From Amycolatopsis thailandensis (GTDB lineage: Bacteria > Actinomycetota > Actinomycetes > Mycobacteriales > Pseudonocardiaceae): a DNA stretch of 64,000 nt. Below, one piece after another: positions 33,071-40,864 of this stretch. The notes below the pieces were generated by a model. That model worked only from the letters and a program-made list of their open reading frames with translations, made no database searches and was not told the DNA's origin. Where the stretch lies: the NCBI RefSeq assembly GCF_002234405.1, contig NZ_NMQT01000035.1, positions 1 through 64,000 of the forward strand, written 5' to 3'. Every line of letters starts with the position of its first letter. The first letter of the stretch is position 1. The position numbers and the translations under genes were made by a program.

Positions 33071-34471
33071 GTGGAGAAGATGTACGCGGGCGCTCGCCTG
33101 CGCCAGCTGCGCGAAGACCGGTCCATGACCCAATCCGAGCTGGCCAGACTGCTGGAGATCTCGCCGAGCTATGTCAACCAGCTCGAACACAACGGCCGGC
33201 CGCTCACCCTGCCGGTGCTGCTCAAGCTCACCGAGACCTTCGGCGTCGACACGGAGTTCTTCGCCGCCCGCGACACCGCACGGCTGATCGCCGACGTACG
33301 TGAAGTGTTCGACGACAACACCGTCAGCGGTGCGATCTCCGCCGGCGAGGTCGACGCGCTGACCACCACGCTGCCCGAGGTGGCGCGGACACTCGTCGCG
33401 CTGCATCGCCGTTACCGGGAGGCGGTGGAGAACGTCGCCACCCTGGTGACCGAGCAGGGGCTGGACCGCTCGACGGCGCAGCAGCCGCACGAGGAGATCC
33501 GCGACTGGTTCTACCTGCGCCGCAACCATGTCGCCGAACTCGACGCCCCAGCCGAGAAGCTCGCCGCGGAACTGCGGCTCCATCCAGGCGAGGTCCGAAG
33601 TGGACTGGCGACCGGCCTGCTGGAGCGCCACGGCGTCAAGGTCACCGCCGAATCCCTCGGCCCGGACCAGCACCACTTCGACCCACGCCGCAAAACCCTG
33701 CGGCTCTCCCCCGCGCTGCGCCCCGGCCAGGCCGCGTTCCGGCTCGCGTCGGAACTGGCGCTGTTGGAAGCGGGCGAGGTGATCGACCGGCTCGTCGAAG
33801 ACGGGAAGTTCAGCGGCGACACCGCGAGGCGGCTCGCGCGGATCGGCCTGGCCAACTACTTCGCGGGCGCTGTCGTGCTGCCGTACCGTGTGTTCCTCGG
33901 CGCGGCGGAGCGGTATCGCTACGACATCACCCGGCTGTCCGACCACTTCGGCGTCGGTTTCGAGACGGTCTGCCATCGGCTGTCCACTTTGCAGCGTCCG
34001 GGGACACGCGGCGTGCCGTTCTCGTTCGTCCGGGTCGATCGCGCGGGCAACATCTCGAAACGCCAGTCCGCCACCGGTTTCCACTTCTCCCGTGTCGGCG
34101 GCTCGTGTCCACTGTGGATCGTCTACGAGGCTTTCGGGTCACCGGGCCGGATCCTCACCCAGATCGCCGAACTCCCGGACGGCAAGAAGTACTTCTGGCT
34201 CGCCCGCACCGTCTCCCGCGCCGCGGGCGGGCACGGTGACCCCGGCAAGACGTTCGCGATCGGGCTCGGATGCGAACTCCGGCACGCCAAGCGGCTCGTC
34301 TACTCCGACGGCCTCGCGCTCGGCACCGGCGCGGCCGTGACCCCGATCGGGATGGGCTGCAAGGTCTGCGAGCGGCCCGCCTGCCCGCAGCGCGCCTTCC
34401 CGGCGATCGGGAAGCCGATGCGGGTCGACGAGCATTCGTCCAGTCTGCTGCCTTATCCACCGCTCGGCTGA
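33071..34471 (+). CDS. PrpR/RamB-type short-chain fatty acyl transcriptional regulator
   Basis: This 466-residue regulator has an N-terminal XRE-type helix-turn-helix ([20 protein letters not shown], then [17 protein letters not shown]), a central ImmA/IrrE-like region and a C-terminal domain with [10 protein letters not shown] and the cysteine cluster [17 protein letters not shown]. This matches the RamB/PrpR/ScfR family, which senses short-chain acyl-CoA and activates methylcitrate genes. GTG at 33071 is chosen because it gives the family N-terminus and fits the -10 spacing; ATG at 33080 is an alternative. Confidence 0.9.
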   Translation: MEKMYAGARLRQLREDRSMTQSELARLLEISPSYVNQLEHNGRPLTLPVLLKLTETFGVDTEFFAARDTARLIADVREVFDDNTVSGAISAGEVDALTTTLPEVARTLVALHRRYREAVENVATLVTEQGLDRSTAQQPHEEIRDWFYLRRNHVAELDAPAEKLAAELRLHPGEVRSGLATGLLERHGVKVTAESLGPDQHHFDPRRKTLRLSPALRPGQAAFRLASELALLEAGEVIDRLVEDGKFSGDTARRLARIGLANYFAGAVVLPYRVFLGAAERYRYDITRLSDHFGVGFETVCHRLSTLQRPGTRGVPFSFVRVDRAGNISKRQSATGFHFSRVGGSCPLWIVYEAFGSPGRILTQIAELPDGKKYFWLARTVSRAAGGHGDPGKTFAIGLGCELRHAKRLVYSDGLALGTGAAVTPIGMGCKVCERPACPQRAFPAIGKPMRVDEHSSSLLPYPPLG

Positions 34472-34512
34472 GGCCTACGCCACAACCTCGACATAGTCGG
34501 ACTTCCTACTTT

Positions 34513-34670
34513 ATGGTGTCCACAGGTCTGCGGTGCAGGGAAGCCGGTGAGAATCCGGCGCGGTCCCGCCACTGTGACCGGGGAGCGGCGCTCCCGCAGA
34601 GAAGGCCACTGGCGCGAGCCGGGAAGGCCGGAGCCGCCGCGGATCCGGGAGCCAGGATACCGGCCGCAGA
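34513..34670 (+). ncRNA. Cobalamin (B12) riboswitch
   Basis: The RNA has the conserved order of the adenosylcobalamin aptamer: GGGAAGCCGGTGAGAATCCG, then GCCACTGTGACCGG, GAAGGCCACTGG, and the B12 box GAGCCAGGATACCGGCC. Closing helix P1 forms between TCTGCGG (34527) and CCGCAGA (34663). It begins about 40 nt after the PrpR-type gene stop and points toward mmsA. B12 binding normally lowers expression of the downstream gene. A promoter may lie at TCGACA and TACTTTAT just upstream. Confidence 0.93.
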
Positions 34671-34705
34671 TGTCCGTGTTCGTCCACGAGGATGGAGCTG
34701 AACGC

Positions 34706-34762
34706 ATGCGGATTCTTCCTGCCTGCGCGAAAGTCGCCGACCCGCCACCACCCCGGCGGTAA
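34706..34762 (+). CDS. 18-residue small ORF after the riboswitch
   Basis: ATG at 34706 has GGAG 8 nt upstream and encodes MRILPACAKVADPPPPRR before TAA. It begins 36 nt after the aptamer, where a riboswitch would control ribosome access, and ends 78 nt before mmsA. The Pro-rich end could stall ribosomes. Short upstream frames coupled to B12 riboswitches are known in mycobacteria, so a leader-peptide role is plausible. No homology is recognised. Translation is unproven. Confidence 0.5.
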   Translation: MRILPACAKVADPPPPRR

Positions 34763-34779
34763 GTCGTCCGTACTCCCCT

Positions 34780-34809
34780 GCCCGGCCGCCGATCGCGGTC
34801 CCGGGCGGC
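34780..34809 (+). terminator. Possible attenuator hairpin before mmsA
   Basis: GCCCGG at 34780 can pair with CCGGGC at 34801-34806, or alternatively GCCGCC with GGGCGGC at 34803-34809. The two forms exclude each other. No T-tract follows. It lies between the small ORF and mmsA and could be part of the riboswitch expression platform. Confidence 0.35.
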
Positions 34810-34840
34810 TCCGTCCTGCGCACTTTCGGAAAGGGCATCC

Positions 34841-36340
34841 ATGAGCACCGAACTCAGTCACTTCGTCGGCGGCAAGCCGGTACCGGGCACGTCCGGCCGG
34901 TTCGCCGACGTCTTCGACCCCAGCACCGGCGCCGTCCAGGCCCGGGTCCCGCTCGCCTCGGCCGCCGAGGTCTCCGATGTGGTCTCCGACGCGGCGCAGG
35001 CCCAGCTCGACTGGGCCCGCTGGAACCCGCAGAAGCGGGCCCGGGTGCTGATGAAATTCGTCGACCTCGTCCGCGCCGAAGAGGACTCCCTCGCCCGGTT
35101 GCTCGCCTCCGAGCACGGCAAGACCGTCCCCGACGCGCGCGGTGACATCCAGCGTGGTCTCGAAGTGGTCGAGTTCGCCATCGGCATCCCGCACCTGCTC
35201 AAAGGCGAATACAGCGACAGCGCGGGCACCGGCATCGACGTCTACTCGATGCGGCAGCCGCTCGGCGTGGTCGCCGGGATCACGCCGTTCAACTTCCCCG
35301 CGATGATCCCGCTGTGGAAGGCCGCCCCGGCGATCGCCTGCGGGAACGCCTTCGTGCTCAAGCCGTCCGAACGCGATCCGTCGGTCCCGCTGCGGCTGGC
35401 CGAGCTCTTCCTCGAAGCCGGTCTGCCGCCGGGTGTGTTCAACGTGGTCAACGGCGACAAGGAGGCCGTCGACGCGCTGCTGACCGATCCCCGCGTCGAA
35501 GCCGTCGGCTTCGTCGGCTCGTCGTCGATCGCCGAGTACATCTACACGACCGCCGCCGCGCACGGGAAGCGCGCGCAGTGCTTCGGCGGCGCCAAGAACC
35601 ACCTGATCGTGATGCCGGACGCCGACCTCGACCAGGTCGTCGACGCGCTGATCGGCGCCGGTTACGGCTCGGCCGGCGAACGCTGCATGGCGATCTCTGT
35701 CGCCGTCCCGGTCGGTGAGGCCACCGCCGACGCGCTGGCCGCCCGGCTGACCGAGCGGGTCAAGACATTGAAGGTCGGCGCCTCGCTCGACGAGACGGCC
35801 GACTTCGGGCCGCTGGTGACCGCCGAGGCCGTCCAGCGTGTCCGCGACTACATCGACGTCGGCGTCGCCGAAGGGGCGAAACTGCTCGTCGACGGCCGCG
35901 GGACCACTGTGGACGGTCACGAGAACGGCTTCTTCCTCGGCGGCTGCCTGTTCGACCACGTCACCGCTGACATGCGGATCTACCGCGAGGAGATCTTCGG
36001 GCCGGTCCTGTCGATCGTCCGCGCCGCCGACTACGAAGAGGCACTCCGGCTGCCCAGCGAGCACGAGTACGGCAACGGCGTCGCGATCTTCACCCGCGAC
36101 GGCGACACCGCCCGCGACTTCACCTCGCGGGTGAACACCGGCATGGTCGGGGTCAACGTGCCCATCCCGGTGCCGATCGCCTACCACACCTTCGGCGGCT
36201 GGAAGCGTTCCGGCTTCGGCGATCTCAACCAGCACGGACCGGACTCGATCCGCTTCTACACCAAGACCAAGACGGTCACTTCGCGCTGGCCTTCCGGCAC
36301 CAAGGAAGGCGCCAGCTTCGTCATCCCGACGATGAGCTGA
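34841..36340 (+). CDS. mmsA: Methylmalonate-semialdehyde dehydrogenase (CoA-acylating)
   Basis: This 499-residue aldehyde dehydrogenase oxidises methylmalonate semialdehyde to propionyl-CoA in valine breakdown. The family-specific catalytic region is GGAKNHLIVMPDADLD, followed by GSAGERCMA with the nucleophile Cys. NFPAMIPLWK and the cofactor loop FVGSS are present. GGAAAGGG precedes the ATG. It is the first gene of the valine operon and the first full gene after the B12 riboswitch. Confidence 0.93.
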   Translation: MSTELSHFVGGKPVPGTSGRFADVFDPSTGAVQARVPLASAAEVSDVVSDAAQAQLDWARWNPQKRARVLMKFVDLVRAEEDSLARLLASEHGKTVPDARGDIQRGLEVVEFAIGIPHLLKGEYSDSAGTGIDVYSMRQPLGVVAGITPFNFPAMIPLWKAAPAIACGNAFVLKPSERDPSVPLRLAELFLEAGLPPGVFNVVNGDKEAVDALLTDPRVEAVGFVGSSSIAEYIYTTAAAHGKRAQCFGGAKNHLIVMPDADLDQVVDALIGAGYGSAGERCMAISVAVPVGEATADALAARLTERVKTLKVGASLDETADFGPLVTAEAVQRVRDYIDVGVAEGAKLLVDGRGTTVDGHENGFFLGGCLFDHVTADMRIYREEIFGPVLSIVRAADYEEALRLPSEHEYGNGVAIFTRDGDTARDFTSRVNTGMVGVNVPIPVPIAYHTFGGWKRSGFGDLNQHGPDSIRFYTKTKTVTSRWPSGTKEGASFVIPTMS

Positions 36341-36347
36341 GGCCACG

Positions 36348-37487
36348 ATGAGACTGACCGACGAACAGCGCGCCCTGCGCGAGACCGCGGCGGAGTTCGC
36401 CGCGGAACACTTCGCCCCGCACGCCATCGAGTGGGACCAGGCCAAGCACTTCCCGGTCGACGTCCTGCGCAAGGCCGCCCAGCTGGGCATGGGCGGCGTC
36501 TACCTGCCCGAAGAGCTCGGAGGCTCCGCGCTCGGACGGCTCGACGGCGTCCTCGTCTTCGAGGCGCTCGCCACCGGCTGCCCGTCGCTGGCCGCGTACA
36601 TCTCCATCCACAACATGGTCGCGACCATGATCGACAAGTTCGGTGACGACTCCCAGCGCCACCGATACCTGCCTCGCCTGTCCACTATGGACGCCCTCGG
36701 CAGCTACTGCCTGACCGAACCGGACGCGGGTTCCGACGCGGCCGCGCTCTCCACTCGTGCCCGCCGCGACGGCGACGAATACGTGCTCGACGGGGTCAAG
36801 CAGTTCATCTCCGGCGCGGGCACTTCGGACGTCCACGTCGTGCTCGCCCGCACCGGCGGCCCCGGCGCGCGCGGGATCTCGGCGTTCATCGTCGAACGGG
36901 ACACGCCCGGCGTTTCCTTCGGTCCCAACGAGATCAAGATGGGCTGGAACGCCCAGCCCACCCGGCAGGTGATCTTCGAAGACGCCCGAGTCCCGGCTTC
37001 CGCGCTCCTCGGTGAAGAGGGCTCCGGCTTCCGGGTCGCGATGTCCGCGTTGGACGGCGGCAGGCTCAACATCTCGGCCTGTTCCCTCGGCGGCGCCGAG
37101 GCCGCGCTCGGGATGGCCGTCCGGCATCTGTCGGAGCGTTCGGCGTTCGGCGAGAAGCTGTCGGAGAAGCAGGCGTTGCAGTTCCGGCTGGCCGACATGC
37201 GCACCGACCTCGAAGCCGCCCGCACCCTGCTCTGGCGGGCCGCGGACGCCCTCGACCACGGCGAGGACACCGCGACCCAGCTTTCGGCGATGGCCAAACG
37301 CTTCTGCACCGACACCGGGTTCGAAGTGGCCAACCAGGCGCTGCAACTGCACGGCGGTTACGGCTATCTCGCCGAGTACGGGCTGGAGAAGATCGTCCGC
37401 GACCTGCGGGTGCATCAGATCCTCGAAGGGACCAATGAAATCATGCGCGTGATCATCTCGCGCCGGATGCTGCAGGAGGCTTCGTGA
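36348..37487 (+). CDS. Acyl-CoA dehydrogenase (probable isobutyryl-CoA dehydrogenase)
   Basis: This 379-residue FAD enzyme has the family signatures CLTEPDAGSDAA and LHGGYGYLAEYGLEKIVRDL, with the catalytic Glu in LEGTNEIMRV. Its place between mmsA and the 3-hydroxyisobutyryl-CoA hydrolase indicates oxidation of isobutyryl-CoA to methacrylyl-CoA in valine degradation. It starts 8 nt after mmsA, and its stop overlaps the next start (GTGA). Confidence 0.9.
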   Translation: MRLTDEQRALRETAAEFAAEHFAPHAIEWDQAKHFPVDVLRKAAQLGMGGVYLPEELGGSALGRLDGVLVFEALATGCPSLAAYISIHNMVATMIDKFGDDSQRHRYLPRLSTMDALGSYCLTEPDAGSDAAALSTRARRDGDEYVLDGVKQFISGAGTSDVHVVLARTGGPGARGISAFIVERDTPGVSFGPNEIKMGWNAQPTRQVIFEDARVPASALLGEEGSGFRVAMSALDGGRLNISACSLGGAEAALGMAVRHLSERSAFGEKLSEKQALQFRLADMRTDLEAARTLLWRAADALDHGEDTATQLSAMAKRFCTDTGFEVANQALQLHGGYGYLAEYGLEKIVRDLRVHQILEGTNEIMRVIISRRMLQEAS

Positions 37488-38512
37488 ACGACGTCGGATT
37501 CCTCGTCCACAGTGGAATCGGCCGGATCACGCTGAACCGGCCGCGGGCGCTGAACTCCCTGAACCACGACATGGTCCTCGCCATGCTCGACCACCTCGAA
37601 GCATGGCGCTCCGACCCGTCGGTCCGCGCCGTGCTGATCGACGGCGCCGGTGACCGCGGGCTCTGCGCGGGCGGCGACATCCGCGCCATCTACGAGGACG
37701 CTCGCACCGGCGGCACCGCGTCGCTGAAGTTCTGGGCCGACGAGTACCGGTTGAACGCGCTGATCTCGCGCTACCCCAAGCCGTACCTCGCGCTCATGGA
37801 CGGGCTCGTGATGGGTGGCGGTGTCGGCGTCTCCGCGCACGGCAGCCACCGGATCGTCACCGAACGCTCCCGCGTCGGCATGCCCGAAACCGGTATCGGC
37901 TTCGTCCCCGACGTCGGCGGCACGTACCTGCTGTCGCGGACGCCCGGTGAACTCGGCACGCATATCGCCCTCACCGCCGGATCGATCTCGGGCGCCGACG
38001 CCATCCACTGTGGACTCGCCGATCATTTCGTCGCCAGTGAACGGATCCCGGACCTGCTCGACGCGCTCGCGTCCCGGACCCCGGACACCGCGCTGGAGCT
38101 GATCGCCGAACCCGCGCCGCCGAGCGCGCTGGCCGAGGACGCCGACTGGATCGACCGCTGCTACGCGGCCGACACCGTCGAGGAGATCCTGACCCGGCTC
38201 CACGCGAGCGGTGACGCGGCGGCCACCGCCGCCAAGGAGATCGAGGCGAAGTCGCCCACCTCGCTGAAGGTGACCCTGCGGGCGCTCCGCAGCGCCGCGG
38301 CGCTGCCCGACCTGGAAGCCGTGCTGGCACAGGAGTTCCGGATCTCGGCTCACGCGCTCTCCTCGGCGGAATTCGTCGAAGGGATCCGGGCGCAGATCAT
38401 CGACAAGGACCGCTCCCCGAAGTGGTCCCCCGCCACTCTGTCCGAAGTGGACGAGGATCTGGTCGACGCCTACCTCGCCGATCTCGGCGACGCCGAGTGG
38501 GTGGCCCGATGA
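37484..38512 (+). CDS. 3-hydroxyisobutyryl-CoA hydrolase
   Basis: This 342-residue crotonase-fold enzyme starts with GTG. It has GAGDRGLCAGGDIRAIYED (oxyanion loop), MDGLVMGGGVGVSAHGSHR, and the HIBCH-type acid region GMPETGIGFVPDVGGTYLLS. It is longer than simple enoyl-CoA hydratases, as the hydrolases are. It releases 3-hydroxyisobutyrate for MmsB. It overlaps its neighbours on both sides by 4 nt, so the operon is tightly coupled. Confidence 0.9.
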   Translation: MNDVGFLVHSGIGRITLNRPRALNSLNHDMVLAMLDHLEAWRSDPSVRAVLIDGAGDRGLCAGGDIRAIYEDARTGGTASLKFWADEYRLNALISRYPKPYLALMDGLVMGGGVGVSAHGSHRIVTERSRVGMPETGIGFVPDVGGTYLLSRTPGELGTHIALTAGSISGADAIHCGLADHFVASERIPDLLDALASRTPDTALELIAEPAPPSALAEDADWIDRCYAADTVEEILTRLHASGDAAATAAKEIEAKSPTSLKVTLRALRSAAALPDLEAVLAQEFRISAHALSSAEFVEGIRAQIIDKDRSPKWSPATLSEVDEDLVDAYLADLGDAEWVAR

Positions 38513-39396
38513 CGATCGCCTTCCTCGGCCTGGGCAACATGGGCGGTCCGATGGCCGCCAACCTGGTCAAGTCCGGTGAGACCGTCCATGGCTACGATCC
38601 GGCTCCCGGCGCGCGTTCCGAGGGCGTGGCCAGGTTCGACAGCGCGAGCGCGGCCGTCGCGGCGGCGGACGTCGTCGTCACGATGCTGCCCAGCGGCAGG
38701 CACGTCCTCGACTGCTACCGGGAGATCCTGCCGTCGGCGCGGCCCGGGACGCTGTTCGTCGACTGCTCCACCATCGACGTCGCCGATGCCCGCCAAGCCG
38801 CCGAACTGGTGACCGCGGCCGGTCACCGCGCCGTCGACGCACCGGTGTCCGGCGGGGTGGTCGGCGCCGAAGCCGGGACTCTGACGTTCATGGTCGGCGG
38901 CGACTCGCAGGCGTTCGTCACCGCCGAGCCGTACTTGGCCATCATGGGCGCCCGGGCGATCCACTGTGGATCTTCCGGCGCCGGTCAGGCGGCGAAGATC
39001 TGCAACAACATGATCCTCGGGGTCTCGATGATCGCCGTCTCGGAGGCGTTCGCCCTCGGCGAGGAACTCGGCCTCACCCATCAGGCGCTGTTCGACGTCG
39101 CCTCCACCGCGTCCGGCCAGTGCTGGGCGCTGACCACCAACTGCCCGGTGCCCGGCCCCGTCCCCACCAGCCCCGCCAACCGGGAGTACACCGGCGGATT
39201 CGCCAGCGGCCTGATGCTGAAAGACCTGCGCCTGGCCGAATCCGCGGCCCGGGACAACGACGTCGCCACCCTGCTCGGCACGAGGGCCGCGGAACTCTAC
39301 GCGGCGTTCGTCGAGCGGGACGGCCCCGGCCGGGACTTCTCCGCCATCGTCACCGCCGTCCGGGACGGCCTTCTCACCAAGGAAATCACCGCATGA
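38509..39396 (+). CDS. mmsB: 3-hydroxyisobutyrate dehydrogenase
   Basis: This 295-residue NAD-dependent beta-hydroxyacid dehydrogenase has the signature [20 protein letters not shown], the substrate motif [20 protein letters not shown] and the catalytic Lys in [12 protein letters not shown]. It converts 3-hydroxyisobutyrate to methylmalonate semialdehyde, the substrate of MmsA. ATG at 38509 overlaps the hydrolase stop; the longer frame upstream lies in that gene. Confidence 0.93.
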   Translation: MTIAFLGLGNMGGPMAANLVKSGETVHGYDPAPGARSEGVARFDSASAAVAAADVVVTMLPSGRHVLDCYREILPSARPGTLFVDCSTIDVADARQAAELVTAAGHRAVDAPVSGGVVGAEAGTLTFMVGGDSQAFVTAEPYLAIMGARAIHCGSSGAGQAAKICNNMILGVSMIAVSEAFALGEELGLTHQALFDVASTASGQCWALTTNCPVPGPVPTSPANREYTGGFASGLMLKDLRLAESAARDNDVATLLGTRAAELYAAFVERDGPGRDFSAIVTAVRDGLLTKEITA

Positions 39397-40172
39397 GCGA
39401 GTACGAGACCATCACCGTCGAGCGCGCGGGCGACCGCGTCGCCCTGATCACCCTGAACCGGCCCAAGGCGCTCAACGCGCTGAACCTGCGGGTCATGCGC
39501 GAAGTCACCGAGGCCGCGGCCGGACTCGGCGAGGATCCCGAGGTCGGCGCGATCGTGCTCACCGGCTCCGCCAAGGCCTTCGCGGCGGGCGCGGACATCA
39601 AGGAGATGCAGCCGCAGTCGTTCAGCGACGTCTACGCGGCCGATTGGTTCGCGGGCTGGGACGCGCTTTCCCGGGTCCGTGTCCCGCTGATCGCGGCGGT
39701 CTCCGGGTACGCCCTCGGCGGCGGCTGTGAACTGGCCATGATGTGCGACGTCCTGATCGCGGCCGAGAACGCCAAGTTCGGCCAGCCGGAGATCACCCTC
39801 GGCGTCATCCCCGGCATGGGCGGCTCCCAGCGGCTGACCCTCGCGATCGGCAAGGCCAAGGCGATGGACCTGTGCCTCACCGGCCGCATGATCGACGCCG
39901 CCGAAGCCGAACGGTCGGGACTCGTCTCCCGCGTCGTCCCCACGGAGAGCCTGCTCGACGACGCCCTGGCTGTCGCGAAGAAGATCGCGAGCATGTCGCG
40001 TCCCGCCGCGATGATGGTCAAGGAGGCCGTGAACCAGGCCTTCGAATCCGGGCTCGCCGACGGCCTCCGCTTCGAACGGCGCCTGTTCCACGGCACCTTC
40101 GCCACCCAGGACCAGAAGGAAGGGATGGCCGCGTTCACCGAGAAACGCGAGCCGAAGTTCCTTCACTCCTGA
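39393..40172 (+). CDS. Enoyl-CoA hydratase
   Basis: This 259-residue crotonase-family enzyme has [14 protein letters not shown] (oxyanion loop) and the two catalytic Glu regions in [13 protein letters not shown] and [17 protein letters not shown]. In this operon it should hydrate methacrylyl-CoA. It overlaps mmsB by 4 nt at the 5' end. Its 3' end overlaps the convergent SWIM gene by 10 nt. Confidence 0.92.
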   Translation: MSEYETITVERAGDRVALITLNRPKALNALNLRVMREVTEAAAGLGEDPEVGAIVLTGSAKAFAAGADIKEMQPQSFSDVYAADWFAGWDALSRVRVPLIAAVSGYALGGGCELAMMCDVLIAAENAKFGQPEITLGVIPGMGGSQRLTLAIGKAKAMDLCLTGRMIDAAEAERSGLVSRVVPTESLLDDALAVAKKIASMSRPAAMMVKEAVNQAFESGLADGLRFERRLFHGTFATQDQKEGMAAFTEKREPKFLHS

Positions 40173-40864
40173 CCGGTGATCGACCGATAGAGCGGCCGCA
40201 GCAGGGCGGTCACCGATTTTCCGTCCACTGTGGACTTCAGTGGCGGGACCTCGTCGAGCAGCCCCAGCGGGTCCCCGGCCGGCGGTCGTCGCGTGTTCGT
40301 GACGTCCCCGGCCGGGCCCCAGCCGAAGAAGTCGTCCATGACCTCGTCCAGGCCGGGCGTCCCGTCCTCGGCCGAGGGGGCCGTCACGCGGGCGCCCGCC
40401 TGCCGTCCGATCTCTTCGAGCAGCGTCGCACGTTCGCGCCCGCGGAGGGCGAAGATGGCGAACGGGTCCGTCTCTTCCGCGAGCGCGATCAGCCCGGCGA
40501 CGAGGTGATCGCACGGGACCCGGGTGCCCGGGCAGGTGCAGTCCAGCGACAGCTCCCAGCCCGCCTCGGGGAACAACGGCACCTGCTCCGCGGCGAAGAA
40601 CCTTTCGACGTCGTCCGGGACCTGGCCGTCGAGCAGCGCCGTCGTGGTGGCCCCGTCCGCGACCACCGCGGCGATGACCGCCGTCCACACCTGCTTGCCG
40701 AACGTCGGCAGGCCGATACGGACGTCGTAGAAGCGCTGCCGCGTCACGCGGACGCGGGCGACGGCCGCACCGGGCGCGATCGTGAGCGTGTCGACCCGGC
40801 AGGGCGGGATCAGTCCTTTGTGGACGCCGAGGTCGTCGAGCGCCCGGCGGAATCCGTCAGTCAC
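40163..40864 (-). CDS. SWIM zinc-finger protein
   Basis: This 233-residue protein has the SWIM metal motif [20 protein letters not shown] (CxC then CxH) at about residues 112-135. SWIM domains bind DNA or protein. Its GTG start overlaps the stop of the SNF2 helicase gene by 8 nt, so the pair is co-translated and likely works together. Flanking regions have no recognised domain. Confidence 0.85.
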   Translation of the reverse strand: MTDGFRRALDDLGVHKGLIPPCRVDTLTIAPGAAVARVRVTRQRFYDVRIGLPTFGKQVWTAVIAAVVADGATTTALLDGQVPDDVERFFAAEQVPLFPEAGWELSLDCTCPGTRVPCDHLVAGLIALAEETDPFAIFALRGRERATLLEEIGRQAGARVTAPSAEDGTPGLDEVMDDFFGWGPAGDVTNTRRPPAGDPLGLLDEVPPLKSTVDGKSVTALLRPLYRSITGQE

